A DNA stretch of 48,582 nucleotides from an uncultured Eubacteriales bacterium (GCA_900548625.1 URLO01000010.1:1-48582); one strand, 5' to 3'; counted from the stretch's first letter, positions 1-8,889 are shown. Numbers and translations are program-made. Notes: generated from the letters alone by a model not told the origin.

Positions 1-1715
1 CCGTCATCCAGCACGAATTTCAGGAGTTTTTTGGACTTTTTGACCGCTTCGCAGGATTTGACCTTGACGGCGCGGAAATCGGATTTCGAGAACGTCTCGA
101 AGTCCACAAAGTCCTTGAACAGCGGCTCAATTTCGACCTTGGAGAAGTCGATGACTTCCTCCTTTTTGGCTTCTGCCGGAGCTGCATCAACCTTCGTATT
201 TTCTTTCTTCGGAAGATCCAGAGGCTTCATCGTCGGGAACAGGATGACGTCGCGGATGGAATCGGCGCCGGTCAGAAGCATGACCGCGCGGTCAATGCCC
301 ATGCCCATACCGCCCGTGGGCGGCATGCCGTATTCGAGAGCCGTGAGGAAATCCTCATCGAGCATTTCGGTCTCGTCGTCACCGCGCTCACGCTGCTCGG
401 CCTGCTTCGTGAATCTCACGCGCTGGTCGATCGGGTCGTTCAGCTCGGAGTAGGCGTTTGCCAGCTCACAGCGGCAGATGAACAGCTCAAAGCGTTCTGT
501 CAGGCGGCTGTCCGCAGAGCTGCGCTTGGTCAGCGGGCTGACCTCAACGGGGTACATGGTGATGAAGGTCGGCTGAACGAGCTGCTCCTCGACCTTCTGG
601 TCAAAGCAGGCGTACAGGGCGTTGCCCCACGTCTTTTCTGCTGCGGCAGCAAGCTCAACGCCGATCGCCTTCGCGGCGGCAACGGCCTCGGCATCGTCGG
701 TGATCGCGCCGAAGTCCACACCGGCGTATTCCTTGACGGCGTCAACCATCGTAAGACGGCGCCAGCCGGGCGTGAGATCGACATGCTCACCCATCCAATC
801 GACCGTATACTTGCCGTGGATCGCCATGGCTGCACCGGAGAGGACGCCCTCGGCGATGTCCATCATGTCGTGGAAATCGGCATACGCCTGATACAGCTCG
901 ACCGTGGTGAATTCGGGGTTGTGCTTCGGGTCCATGCCTTCGTTGCGGAAGATGCGGCCGACCTCGTAAACTCTGTCCATGCCGCCGACGATCAGACGCT
1001 TGAGCGGCAGCTCCGTCGCGATGCGCATGTACATGTCGATATCGAGGGTATTATGATGCGTGATAAACGGGCGTGCGGCCGCGCCGCCGGCGATGGTGTT
1101 GAGCACCGGCGTTTCTACCTCGATATAGCCCATGTTGTCCAGATAGTCGCGCAAATGCTTAATGAACTGCGAACGGATGATAAAGTTGCGCTTGACCTCG
1201 GGGTTTACGATCAGATCGACATAGCGCTGACGATAGCGCATTTCCTTGTCGGTCAGGCCGTGGAACTTCTCCGGCAGCGGCAGAAGCGCCTTCGACAGCA
1301 GCGTGATCTTCTTCGCGCGGACGCTCATTTCGCCGCGCTGGGTGCGGAACACTTCGCCGTCCACACCGACGATGTCACCGATGTCATATTTCTTGAAGCG
1401 GTTGTAGTCCTCCTCATCCATCTCGTCCTTGCGGGCGTAGAGCTGGATGCGGCCGGTCTTATCCTGAAGGTCGCAGAAGGAGACCTTGCCCATGCCGCGC
1501 TTGGACATGAGACGGCCCGCGATGGAGACAGACTTGCCCTCCATCTCGTCAAAATGCTCCTTGATCTCCTGCGCGCCCGCCGTTACGACGAACTTCGTGA
1601 GCTGGAACGGATCGCGGCCCTCGGCCTGAAGCGCCGCCAGCTTTTCGCGGCGTACCTTGATCTGATCGCCGACCGAAACTTCATTCTGAACTTCCTGATT
1701 CTTATCCTGTGCCAT
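1..1715 (-). CDS. lysS: Lysyl-tRNA synthetase (class II) with C-terminal tRNA-binding domain, 3' end outside window
   Basis: Charges tRNA-Lys with lysine in the cytoplasm. The start ATG at 1713-1715 follows an AGGATGAT-like ribosome site, and 571 complete codons are visible. The N-terminal anticodon-binding OB fold (about residues 60-150) is followed by the class II catalytic core: motif 2 is seen as FRNEGMDPKHNPEFT (about 256-270) and motif 3 as GMGIDRAVMLLTG (about 471-483). Bacterial LysS normally ends about residue 500. Here the frame continues through a KKE-rich linker into a segment beginning FSKSDFRAVKVKSCEAV (about 542-558), which resembles the start of the EMAP/Trbp111 OB-fold domain found at the C-terminus of MetG. 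The reading frame was checked codon by codon across the join and is open. The gene lies 35 bases after greA and is probably co-transcribed with it. The catalytic assignment is certain; the extra domain is cut by the window edge. Confidence 0.96.
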   Translation of the reverse strand, partial: MAQDKNQEVQNEVSVGDQIKVRREKLAALQAEGRDPFQLTKFVVTAGAQEIKEHFDEMEGKSVSIAGRLMSKRGMGKVSFCDLQDKTGRIQLYARKDEMDEEDYNRFKKYDIGDIVGVDGEVFRTQRGEMSVRAKKITLLSKALLPLPEKFHGLTDKEMRYRQRYVDLIVNPEVKRNFIIRSQFIKHLRDYLDNMGYIEVETPVLNTIAGGAAARPFITHHNTLDIDMYMRIATELPLKRLIVGGMDRVYEVGRIFRNEGMDPKHNPEFTTVELYQAYADFHDMMDIAEGVLSGAAMAIHGKYTVDWMGEHVDLTPGWRRLTMVDAVKEYAGVDFGAITDDAEAVAAAKAIGVELAAAAEKTWGNALYACFDQKVEEQLVQPTFITMYPVEVSPLTKRSSADSRLTERFELFICRCELANAYSELNDPIDQRVRFTKQAEQRERGDDETEMLDEDFLTALEYGMPPTGGMGMGIDRAVMLLTGADSIRDVILFPTMKPLDLPKKENTKVDAAPAEAKKEEVIDFSKVEIEPLFKDFVDFETFSKSDFRAVKVKSCEAVKKSKKLLKFVLDD

Positions 1716-1750
1716 ATCATCCTCCGGGGCGCACGCCCCTCTCTCTTTCG

Positions 1751-2224
1751 TTACTTTTCTACCGTCAGGACCTTATACTTGAGCGAGCCGACGGGCGCCT
1801 CGATCTCAACGATGTCGCCTGCCGTGTGGCCGAGCATCGCTCTGCCGAACGGAGAGTCATCCGAAATGCGGCACTCCATCGGGTTTGCCTCCTGAGAGCC
1901 GACGATGGCATAAAGCTCCTCGTCACCCGTCTCCAGATCCTGCACCTTGATGGTGCAGCCAATGCCGATCTTGCCCTCGGCGTCCTCGGTCTCGTCGATG
2001 ATGACCGCGTGCGCCAGAATATTCTCAACCTCGGCGATGCGGCCATAAAGCTTGGCCTGCTCGTTTTTCGCCTCGTCGTATTCGCTGTTTTCAGACAGGT
2101 CGCCGAAGGAGCGTGCTTCCTTGATCTGCTCCGCAACTTCCTTCTCGCGGGTCGTTTTCAGATACTGAAGCTCCTGCTCCAGCTCCTTCAGACGCAGTGT
2201 GCTGATCTTAAATTCCTTTGCCAT
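1751..2224 (-). CDS. greA: Transcription elongation factor GreA
   Basis: Rescues backtracked RNA polymerase by stimulating cleavage of the nascent transcript. The 157-residue length is normal. The N-terminal coiled coil (about 1-75) carries the family tip motif GDLSENSEYDEAK (about 41-53), with the acidic residues that reach the polymerase active site. The C-terminal FKBP-like domain contains the typical SPFGRAMLG and GDIVEIEAP segments. A promoter with TTGACA (2318-2323), an 18-base spacer and TATAAT (2294-2299) lies directly upstream, overlapping the end of the preceding S41 protease gene, so greA-lysS can be transcribed independently of it. Confidence 0.97.
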   Translation of the reverse strand: MAKEFKISTLRLKELEQELQYLKTTREKEVAEQIKEARSFGDLSENSEYDEAKNEQAKLYGRIAEVENILAHAVIIDETEDAEGKIGIGCTIKVQDLETGDEELYAIVGSQEANPMECRISDDSPFGRAMLGHTAGDIVEIEAPVGSLKYKVLTVEK

Positions 2225-2293
2225 AGTGAATCCATTCCTTCCAACATGAAAAAATCACCGCGGCGGAAGCCTCTCCGCCTATAATCGGTAGTC

Positions 2294-2323
2294 ATTATAT
2301 AGGGTACTGGTGCTCACTGTCAA
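2294..2323 (-). promoter_or_regulatory. Sigma-A type promoter for greA-lysS
   Basis: On the minus strand TTGACA (2318-2323) and TATAAT (2294-2299) are separated by 18 bases. The -35 box overlaps the stop end of the S41 protease gene. Both boxes match consensus exactly. Confidence 0.75.
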
Positions 2324-3510
2324 GAGATATTCTCCCCAAGCGCGCGGATCGCCGCCTGAAGCTGCGGATCGTCCGATTTTTCGAGCGTTTTCGTGTAGAG
2401 CTTTGCATATTCCTCCTCCGAAAGATCGAGCTCAATGTCCGGTGTGATGCCGGTCTCGGTAAGACTTACGCCGTTCGGCGTGTAATACTTGCCGATGGAG
2501 ATGTTGAGAAGCGAGCCATCGGAAAGGCGGAAGGCATTCTGGAAATTGCCCTTCCCCGTCGTCCTGGAGCCGACGATCACCGCCGCGCCGTACTCCTGAA
2601 GCGCAGCCGCAAAAAACTCCGCGGCGGAATAGCTGTCCTGATTGACCAGCACCGCCATCGGAAGCGAAAGCTGCTCCGCATCCGAGCGGTCTATCTCCTT
2701 TTTTCCGGAATAGTCCTCGCTCTGGAACAGGATCCCCTCCGGTAGGAGCCGGTCGAGCACCTTGACCAGCTCATCCTTGTAGCCGCCGCCGTTCAAGCGA
2801 ACGTCAAAGATAATGCCCTTTGCGTCCTGCGCGAGCAGCTCGTCGATGCACCGAAGCGTCTCCTCGGCACAGCGGCGGTCAAAATTCGCGATGTGGATAT
2901 AGCCGATGCCGCCGTCCAGCATCGCGCACGTTGCAACGTCCGTCAGGATGCTGCGGCGCTCCACGTCAAGGTCGAATTCGCGCGTGCCGCGGCGGATGGT
3001 CAGGCGGACCGTGATCCCTTCCTCACCACGCACGAGGCTCCGCGTTCCCTGCATTCCAAGCTCGATCGTGGCCTCTCCCCCGACCGCCGTGATGACGTCG
3101 CCGGGCTGCACGCCCGCCTCCTCTGCGGGGCCGCCGGGCGTGACGGACGCGACCGCCATGCCGCCCTGCTCCTCGTCCAGCGTGATGGTCACGCCGATGC
3201 CGACGTAGGCATTGTTCATGGACTCCTCATAGCTCTGGTATTCCTCGGCCGTGAGATAATAGCTCCACTTGTCCCCCGTTGCCTTGACCATCGCCTCGGC
3301 AGCGGCATCGGCAAGCGTCTGCTCGTCATACTCGTCAATGAAATACCGCTCCAGATAGGCGGAGATCTCTGCCGTCTTCTGAGCAGTCACAGAACTCTCC
3401 TGCACGTCGTAGAGATTTCTGGCAAGCAGAAACGCACCGCAGAACGAGCCGGTGACAGCAAGCAGAAAAACGAGCACCAGCAGGATTTTTTTCGACTTAT
3501 TCACAGTCAT
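2320..3510 (-). CDS. S41 family C-terminal processing peptidase (CtpA type)
   Basis: A membrane-anchored serine protease expected to act outside the cytoplasmic membrane. One N-terminal membrane segment (KKILLVLVFLLAVTG) is followed by a PDZ domain (about residues 85-165, with VTPGGPAEEAGVQPGDVI) and the S41 catalytic domain. The catalytic Ser sits in NQDSYSAAEFFA and the general-base Lys in GSRTTGKGNFQ, as in CtpA/CtpB. An upstream GTG at 3540 is in frame but lies inside a terminator-like hairpin (3536-3562), so I chose the ATG at 3508-3510; a GTG at 3502-3504, six bases after a GGGGG run, is an alternative. It is the last gene after ftsEX and two M23 peptidases, which suggests a role in processing envelope proteins or hydrolases. 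The substrate is unknown. Confidence 0.93.
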   Translation of the reverse strand: MTVNKSKKILLVLVFLLAVTGSFCGAFLLARNLYDVQESSVTAQKTAEISAYLERYFIDEYDEQTLADAAAEAMVKATGDKWSYYLTAEEYQSYEESMNNAYVGIGVTITLDEEQGGMAVASVTPGGPAEEAGVQPGDVITAVGGEATIELGMQGTRSLVRGEEGITVRLTIRRGTREFDLDVERRSILTDVATCAMLDGGIGYIHIANFDRRCAEETLRCIDELLAQDAKGIIFDVRLNGGGYKDELVKVLDRLLPEGILFQSEDYSGKKEIDRSDAEQLSLPMAVLVNQDSYSAAEFFAAALQEYGAAVIVGSRTTGKGNFQNAFRLSDGSLLNISIGKYYTPNGVSLTETGITPDIELDLSEEEYAKLYTKTLEKSDDPQLQAAIRALGENIS

Positions 3511-3535
3511 CCCCCATTCCGGATAGAAAATCTGA

Positions 3536-3562
3536 CCCACAGCCCATCAAATGGGCTGTGGG
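3536..3562 (-). terminator. Hairpin after M23 peptidase gene
   Basis: A perfect 12-bp stem (3536-3547 with 3551-3562, loop CAA) follows the second M23 gene by 25 bases. On the minus strand only a short interrupted T-run follows, so this may be a weak terminator or an mRNA-processing structure rather than a full stop before the S41 gene. Confidence 0.5.
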
Positions 3563-3587
3563 AAAGGTATGGACAGATATGGTTTGC

Positions 3588-4859
3588 TCAGGGAAGCGAG
3601 ATATAATTCATCGGATTGACATTCGAGCCATTGAGCAGGATCTCAAAGTGCAGATGCGGGCCGGTTGACCAGCCGGTCGTTCCGACGTAGCCGATGAGCT
3701 GTCCCTGCTTGACCGTGTCACCGGCAGAGACCACATAATTCGTCATATGCGCGTAGATGCTGGAATATCCGTCGCCGTGGTTGATGGTGACGTAATATCC
3801 GTTCGCCTCGCCATAGGTCGCGCCCGTGACGGTGCCGGACTTGGTCGCGTAGATCTCGGTGCCCATGCCGGCGGCAAGGTCCACGCCGTAGTGGAAGCTC
3901 TTGTTGCCGTTGATGGGATGGATGCGCGGACCGTAGGCGCAGGTCACGCCGGTGGAGTACGCCAGCGGGAAGCGGAAGCCGCTGCTCGTTGTGCTGCCGC
4001 TGGAGGAGGGCTTGTTTTGACTTGCAGCCGCGGCTGCGGCTGCGGCCGCCGCGGCCTGCTCGGAGGCAAGCGCGTTAAAATAGCTCGTTTCCTTCTTTTT
4101 GATCTGCTCACGGACGGCGGCCTCGTTCCTTTCGGCTGCCATGAACTCGTCGGAGAGCGCGTCATACTCGACCTGCATCTGAAGGATGAGCTGATCGGCC
4201 TCGGCGCGCTTTTCCTCCAGCGCTGCCCGCTCGGCGTCAAGCTCGGCCTCGGTCTGTTCGAGCTCGCGCTTTTCCGCTTCCAGCTCGGAGCGCTCGGTCT
4301 CGACCTTCTTCGTCGCCTCGGAGAGCTGCTGCAGCATGAGCTGATCGGACGCCGCAATTTCGCGGATCATATCCACGCGGTCAAGCAGGTCTGCAAAGCT
4401 GCTGGCCTTAAAGAGGATCGACCAGTAGGAGACGCTGCCCGTCTCCTCCATCGAGCGAAGACGCGCCTTGTACTGCGTGTTGAGCGCATTCTCACGCGCA
4501 ACAGCCTCGTCCAGCTCGTTCTGCTTTTCAGCGATCAGCAGATTGTACTGCTGGATCTGTGCGTTCAGATTCTCGATCTTCTGGCGCGACATCTCCATCT
4601 GCTGGTCAATGTCCGCCTTCTGACCGACGAGCGTCTGCGTCTTTGTCTTGTTCTCCGCGATGCGCTTTTCCAGCGCGTCGCTCTGCTTCTGGATCTCGGC
4701 CTGCTTTGCCCGAAGTGCCGTCAGCTCGGTTTTGATCTCTGCGGAGCTTGCGGCGCTGACCAGCATGATCAGCGCGGTGGACACCAGAGAAAGCAGCAGC
4801 ACCGCCGCAAGCACAAGGCAGACGACCCGCGTGAGTTTTCTTTGACTGTTTGAATTCAT
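3588..4859 (-). CDS. Coiled-coil M23 family metallopeptidase (EnvC/PcsB-like), copy 2
   Basis: A probable peptidoglycan endopeptidase, or a regulator of one, acting outside the membrane. An N-terminal signal or anchor segment (about residues 10-38) is followed by a long charged coiled coil (about 40-265), an Ala run and Ser-rich linker, and a C-terminal M23/LytM domain. The zinc motifs are visible as HYGVDLAAG and HLHFEIL, plus the HGDGYSSIYAHM segment. The start follows AGGAGA. It is a tandem paralogue of the gene just upstream (31 bases away): the coiled coil shares the block RLRSMEETG..SYWSILFKASSF, which resembles the FtsX-contacting region of EnvC and PcsB proteins. The linkers differ most between the copies. 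Position after ftsEX supports control by that complex. Confidence 0.92.
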   Translation of the reverse strand: MNSNSQRKLTRVVCLVLAAVLLLSLVSTALIMLVSAASSAEIKTELTALRAKQAEIQKQSDALEKRIAENKTKTQTLVGQKADIDQQMEMSRQKIENLNAQIQQYNLLIAEKQNELDEAVARENALNTQYKARLRSMEETGSVSYWSILFKASSFADLLDRVDMIREIAASDQLMLQQLSEATKKVETERSELEAEKRELEQTEAELDAERAALEEKRAEADQLILQMQVEYDALSDEFMAAERNEAAVREQIKKKETSYFNALASEQAAAAAAAAAAASQNKPSSSGSTTSSGFRFPLAYSTGVTCAYGPRIHPINGNKSFHYGVDLAAGMGTEIYATKSGTVTGATYGEANGYYVTINHGDGYSSIYAHMTNYVVSAGDTVKQGQLIGYVGTTGWSTGPHLHFEILLNGSNVNPMNYISLP

Positions 4860-4890
4860 AGACGTTCTCCTGTACTGCGTGGGAGCGGCG

Positions 4891-6144
4891 TCAGCCGATG
4901 TAGCTCATCGGATTGACGTCCGCGCCGTTATAGTAGATGGTGAAGTGAAGATGCGGGCCGGTGGAAAGACCCGTTGAACCGACATAGCCGATGGTCTGCC
5001 CCTGCTTGACGTAATCGCCCGCCTTCACGATGAGGCCCTGCATATGGGCATAGAGGCTGGAAAAACCGTCACCGTGGTTGATGACCACATAGTTGCCCCA
5101 GATATCCGAACGAAGCGCCGTGGTGACCGTGCCGCTCTTGGTCGCATAGATCGCGGTGCCCGCGCCTGCGGCAAGATCGACGCCGTTGTGCCAGGTCGTC
5201 TTTTTTCCGGTCACGGGATGCGTCCGGTAGCCGTAGGAGTCTGTAATGGCAACGCGGTACGGCAGCGGATACAAAAAGCCGCTCGAATCCTTGTTGGCGG
5301 GGACATAGTTGTTCTGCTTGTTCAGCTCGGCGAGCCGCGCGGCTTCCTCCTTGGCAAGCGCCTGGTAGTAGTCCTTCTCGGCCTTTGCGACCTGCTTGGA
5401 CAGCGCATCCTCCTGTGCAAGATAGCCCTGATACTCTGCCGTCATTTTTTCGCATTCCTCAGCGATCTGCAAAAGCAGAGCATCGGCCTCGGCGCGCTGC
5501 ATCTCCAGCTGCGCCTCCTGTGCGGCAAGCTCGTCGCGGGCGGTCTGCATCTGCTGCTGCTCCTGTTCGAGCTCCTCGCGGCTTTGCTGCACGGCCTCGG
5601 TCGCCTCAGAGAGCTTTTTCATCATGAGCTGATCGGACTTTGCGATCTCATGGATCATATCCACGCGGTCGAGAAGGTCCGAGAAGCTGCTGGCCTTAAA
5701 GAGGATCGACCAGTAGGAGACCGTTCCCGTCTCCTCCATGGAACGCAGGCGCGCCTTATACTGCTCCTGAAGCTGTGTTTCATGCAGCTCCGCCTCGTCC
5801 AGCTCCTTCTGCTTTTCCGCGATCAGGAGGCTGTACTGCTGAATCTGCGCGTTGTAGTTGTCGATCGTTTCATTCGACAGCTCGATCTGGCGGTCGATGT
5901 CCGATTTCTGCTCCACAACGCTCTGCGTCTGCTTTTTATTCTCCGCGATCTCTGCCGACAGCGCCGTGCGCTTTTTCTGGATACCCGACTGCTCCTCGCG
6001 GAGCTTTTGAAGCTCAGTGAGGATCTTCTGCGACTGGGCGGCACGCACCGGAGCCAGCAGCCCCGACGTCATGCCGAATACCGTCAGAAGCGCGAGCAGC
6101 GCGCAAAGGATGCGGAGACAATGGGTCTTGCGATTGGTTTTCAT
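4891..6144 (-). CDS. Coiled-coil M23 family metallopeptidase (EnvC/PcsB-like), copy 1
   Basis: The first of two tandem paralogues, starting only 2 bases after the ftsX stop, so translation is probably coupled. The 417-residue product has a signal peptide (hydrophobic stretch about 12-33 ending VRA-A), a coiled coil rich in Glu, Gln and Lys (about 35-270), a short linker and an LytM/M23 domain (about 295-417). Metal-binding motifs HNGVDLAAG, HGDGFSSLYAHM and HLHFTIY are intact, so the enzyme should be active, unlike the degenerate LytM domain of EnvC. By analogy with EnvC and PcsB, its coiled coil should dock onto the extracellular loop of FtsX. It has no Gly-rich or cell-wall-binding repeat. 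Confidence 0.93.
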   Translation of the reverse strand: MKTNRKTHCLRILCALLALLTVFGMTSGLLAPVRAAQSQKILTELQKLREEQSGIQKKRTALSAEIAENKKQTQSVVEQKSDIDRQIELSNETIDNYNAQIQQYSLLIAEKQKELDEAELHETQLQEQYKARLRSMEETGTVSYWSILFKASSFSDLLDRVDMIHEIAKSDQLMMKKLSEATEAVQQSREELEQEQQQMQTARDELAAQEAQLEMQRAEADALLLQIAEECEKMTAEYQGYLAQEDALSKQVAKAEKDYYQALAKEEAARLAELNKQNNYVPANKDSSGFLYPLPYRVAITDSYGYRTHPVTGKKTTWHNGVDLAAGAGTAIYATKSGTVTTALRSDIWGNYVVINHGDGFSSLYAHMQGLIVKAGDYVKQGQTIGYVGSTGLSTGPHLHFTIYYNGADVNPMSYIG

Positions 6145-6146
6145 GG

Positions 6147-7034
6147 TTACACCTTGAGGAATTTCCGGATGGAAAGCAAGCTTCCGACCACACCGACGGC
6201 GAAGCCGGTCAGCGCATACGCCACGGCCACCAGCTCCACGACCTCCGTAAACGGGACGACCTGAATGAGCTGAAGCGTGTCAACCACGCCGATCTTGCTT
6301 TCAATGAAGTTATACAGTCCCCACTCGAGGAAGAACGCGATCACCGCGCCGAGGAAGCCGAGAATGAAGCCCTCAACCACGAACGGCAGGCGGATGAAGC
6401 TGTCGGTCGCGCCGACCATCTTCATGATGGCGATCTCCTCACTGCGGGAGTACATGGCGAGCTTGACGGTGTTGGAGATGATGAACAGCGACAGCACGAA
6501 CAGCACGACAATGATCACAGACGAGGCGATGTTCAGGACCTTCTGAAGGGTCTGGAAGCCGTTAATGATCTCATAGTGCGCCATCACCTCGGCCACGCCG
6601 TCGATCTTTTTGATCTCCTCGACGGTCTGCTGCGTCAGGCTGGAGTTTTCCATGGTCACCTCATAGCGGTCACGGAGCGTGGAAGCGTCGAGACCGGCGA
6701 AGGAGGTGGCGTCATTCTGATCCTCCACGAAACTGTCAAGCGCCTGCTGGCGGGAGATATATTTTGCCTCGTGGACGTTGGAGATGAGGTTGATCTGCGA
6801 GCCGACGCTCTTGGCCTCGGCCTCGGAATACGTCTCGTCGATGTAGACAAGCACGGCGTTTTCCTTTTCCAGATCCACGATCATGACATGCAGATTGTAC
6901 AAAACAAGGCTGAACGTACCCATGATCAAAAGGCACGCCACGGTCACGCAGACCGCCGCAAAGGACATGAAGCCATGCAGGAACACGCCCCGGAAGCCCT
7001 CGCGCAGCAGATATCCGATGTTATTCTTTTTCAT
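6147..7034 (-). CDS. ftsX: Cell division ABC transporter permease FtsX
   Basis: The membrane subunit of FtsEX, which passes ATP-driven conformational change to cell-wall hydrolases at the septum. The start ATG at 7032-7034 (MKKNNIGYLLREG) overlaps the end of ftsE by 14 bases; the in-frame extension further upstream lies within ftsE and is not real. The 295-residue protein has the family layout: a first membrane helix (about 21-45), a large extracellular domain (about 45-170) and three C-terminal helices (about 175-285). The HGFMSFAAVCVTVACLLIMG segment is characteristic of Gram-positive FtsX. It is followed immediately by two M23 peptidases, its likely partners. Confidence 0.96.
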   Translation of the reverse strand: MKKNNIGYLLREGFRGVFLHGFMSFAAVCVTVACLLIMGTFSLVLYNLHVMIVDLEKENAVLVYIDETYSEAEAKSVGSQINLISNVHEAKYISRQQALDSFVEDQNDATSFAGLDASTLRDRYEVTMENSSLTQQTVEEIKKIDGVAEVMAHYEIINGFQTLQKVLNIASSVIIVVLFVLSLFIISNTVKLAMYSRSEEIAIMKMVGATDSFIRLPFVVEGFILGFLGAVIAFFLEWGLYNFIESKIGVVDTLQLIQVVPFTEVVELVAVAYALTGFAVGVVGSLLSIRKFLKV

Positions 7035-7710
7035 GTAAGTAGTACCCGTCCATTCCGTCGCTGATGATCCTGCCCTCGTCGATGGCCACAACACGCTTGG
7101 TGAAGCGGTTGACGAGTTCCTTTTCGTGCGTAACGACCATGACCGTCGTTCCGAGCGCATTGATCTGCTCGAGCAGCATCATGATCTCGAGCGAGCGCGA
7201 CGGATCGAGGTTGCCCGTCGGCTCGTCAGCGATGATGACGCTGGGGTTGTTGACCAGCGCACGCGCAATGGCCACACGCTGCTGCTCGCCGCCGGAAAGC
7301 TCGTGCGGGAGGCGGCGTCCCTTGTTTTCAAGGCCGACCAGCTCCAGCACATACGGCACGCGCTTTTTGATCTCGCTCTCCGCCGCGCCGATGACGCGCA
7401 TGGCGAACGCCACGTTGTCATAGACGGTCTTGTTCTCGATCAGGCGGAAATCCTGGAAAATGACACCGAGCGTCCGGCGCAGATACGGGATCGCGCGCTG
7501 CCGGATCTTTTCCAGCACAAAGCCGTTGACAAGGACGCTGCCCGACGTCGGCTCCAGCTCCGCCGTCAGGAGCTTGATGATCGTGGACTTGCCGGAGCCG
7601 GACGGCCCGACGAGAAACACGAACTCCCCATCGTCGATCTTCATGGAGATCCCATTGAGCGCCTTGACGCCGGGATCATACGTTTTTACAACATTGGTTA
7701 ATTCAATCAT
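7021..7710 (-). CDS. ftsE: Cell division ATP-binding protein FtsE
   Basis: The ABC ATPase of the FtsEX complex. At 229 residues it has normal length. Walker A is GPSGSGKST (about 35-43), the Q-loop is IFQDFRL, the signature is LSGGEQQR (about 138-145) and Walker B is VIIADEPTGNLDP (about 158-170), followed by a switch His in VVTHEKE. The start ATG (7708-7710) lies 39 bases after the stop of the CdaR-type regulator on the same strand, so the two are probably co-transcribed. Confidence 0.97.
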   Translation of the reverse strand: MIELTNVVKTYDPGVKALNGISMKIDDGEFVFLVGPSGSGKSTIIKLLTAELEPTSGSVLVNGFVLEKIRQRAIPYLRRTLGVIFQDFRLIENKTVYDNVAFAMRVIGAAESEIKKRVPYVLELVGLENKGRRLPHELSGGEQQRVAIARALVNNPSVIIADEPTGNLDPSRSLEIMMLLEQINALGTTVMVVTHEKELVNRFTKRVVAIDEGRIISDGMDGYYLHEKE

Positions 7711-7749
7711 GCTTTACTCCCGATACGAAATCCGTTCTCACGCCGCCGG

Positions 7750-8844
7750 TCAGATGATCCGGTTTTCCCGCGAGACAAGGTATTTCTTGACCATGAGCGC
7801 GACCTTGAAAATGATCGCGTCGTCAAATTCGCGCAGGTCGAGGCCGGTGAGCTTCTTGATCTTCTCCAGCCGGTAGACGAGCGTATTTCTGTGGACGAAC
7901 AGCTTTCTGGACGTCTCGGAGACGTTCAGATTGTTCTCAAAGAACTTGTTGATGGTGAACAGTGTCTCCTGATCGAGCGTGTCAATGGAGTTCTTCTTGA
8001 ACACCTCGGACAGGAAGATCTCGCACAGCGTCGTCGGAAGCTGATAGATCAGGCGGCCGATGCCGAGATTTTCATAGGTGATGATCGTTTTTTCGGTGTC
8101 GAAGACCTTGCCGACCTCAATGGCGACCTGTGCCTCCTTATAGGCGTCGGCCAGCTCGCGCAGGTGGCCTGCCACCGTGCCGATGCCGATGACCGTCTTG
8201 ATGAACAGCTCTGTCTTGAGCGTGTCCTCGATCTGGCGGGCGATGCGGATGAGCTCGTCACGCTCGGTGGCGGGCGTGATCTGCTTGACGACGGCAATGT
8301 CGGACTCGTTGACGCTCAGGACGAAATCCTGCTGGCGGTCCGGGAACATCCCTGCCAGAAGATCGACTGCGGCAACGTCCGCACGGGAGACCTGACGGAT
8401 CAGGAAGACCGCGCGCGGCACATCGGTGACGAAGTGCAGCTCCTTTGCACGGATGTAGATATCGCCCGGCAGGATATTGTCGGTGATGATATTCTTGACG
8501 AAGGTGCCCTTATCGTGCTTTTCCTCGTAGTACGTCTTTGCACCGTTGAGCGCCACGTATGCCATCACACACAGGCTGTGCGCGGTCTCATCGTCGCCCT
8601 CGGCGAAAACGGCGTAGTCAAAGTAGGCGCTCCAGCTCACAAGAGGCTTGAAGGTTTTATGATCAACGACCACGATGGAATCGGGCGCGCTGTTGAGTCT
8701 GATCACGGCCTCAGGCCACTTTTCACCGATCAGCGAGGTGTCACTACAGGAAATGACGTTGCTGTCGGCGTCAATGACACCGATCACGCGGTCGGTCGCT
8801 TCCTTCATCTGAACGATCACGCTCTGAAAAATACGGCTAGACAT
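7750..8844 (-). CDS. CdaR/PucR-type transcriptional regulator
   Basis: A putative DNA-binding regulator of the sugar-diacid (CdaR) / PucR family. An N-terminal domain beginning SSRIFQSVIVQMKEATDRVIGVID resembles the diacid-recognition domain. A central GGDEF-like region (about 180-260) is followed by a C-terminal PucR helix-turn-helix (about 300-345) containing NVSETSRKLFVHRNTLVYRLEKI-type residues, with the conserved HRNTLVYRL. The start ATG at 8842-8844 follows GAGGAGG with 8 bases spacing; the in-frame ATG 33 bases upstream has no such site. A promoter (TTGCAA 8913-8918, TATTAT 8890-8895, 17-base spacer) precedes it. No sugar-acid genes lie nearby; it heads the ftsEX unit, so the ligand and the regulon are unclear. 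Confidence 0.85.
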   Translation of the reverse strand: MSSRIFQSVIVQMKEATDRVIGVIDADSNVISCSDTSLIGEKWPEAVIRLNSAPDSIVVVDHKTFKPLVSWSAYFDYAVFAEGDDETAHSLCVMAYVALNGAKTYYEEKHDKGTFVKNIITDNILPGDIYIRAKELHFVTDVPRAVFLIRQVSRADVAAVDLLAGMFPDRQQDFVLSVNESDIAVVKQITPATERDELIRIARQIEDTLKTELFIKTVIGIGTVAGHLRELADAYKEAQVAIEVGKVFDTEKTIITYENLGIGRLIYQLPTTLCEIFLSEVFKKNSIDTLDQETLFTINKFFENNLNVSETSRKLFVHRNTLVYRLEKIKKLTGLDLREFDDAIIFKVALMVKKYLVSRENRII

Positions 8845-8889
8845 GCGCGTTTCCTCCTCATATTGCTTTTTACACAAACAACCATTGAC

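Noticed and set aside
3511..3540. Upstream GTG start for the S41 protease
   Set aside because: It lies inside the hairpin at 3536-3562 and adds ten residues ahead of the membrane segment without a ribosome site.
4021..4060. GCGGCC-rich run as a DNA repeat element
   Set aside because: It encodes an Ala run in the linker of the M23 peptidase and is explained by coding sequence.
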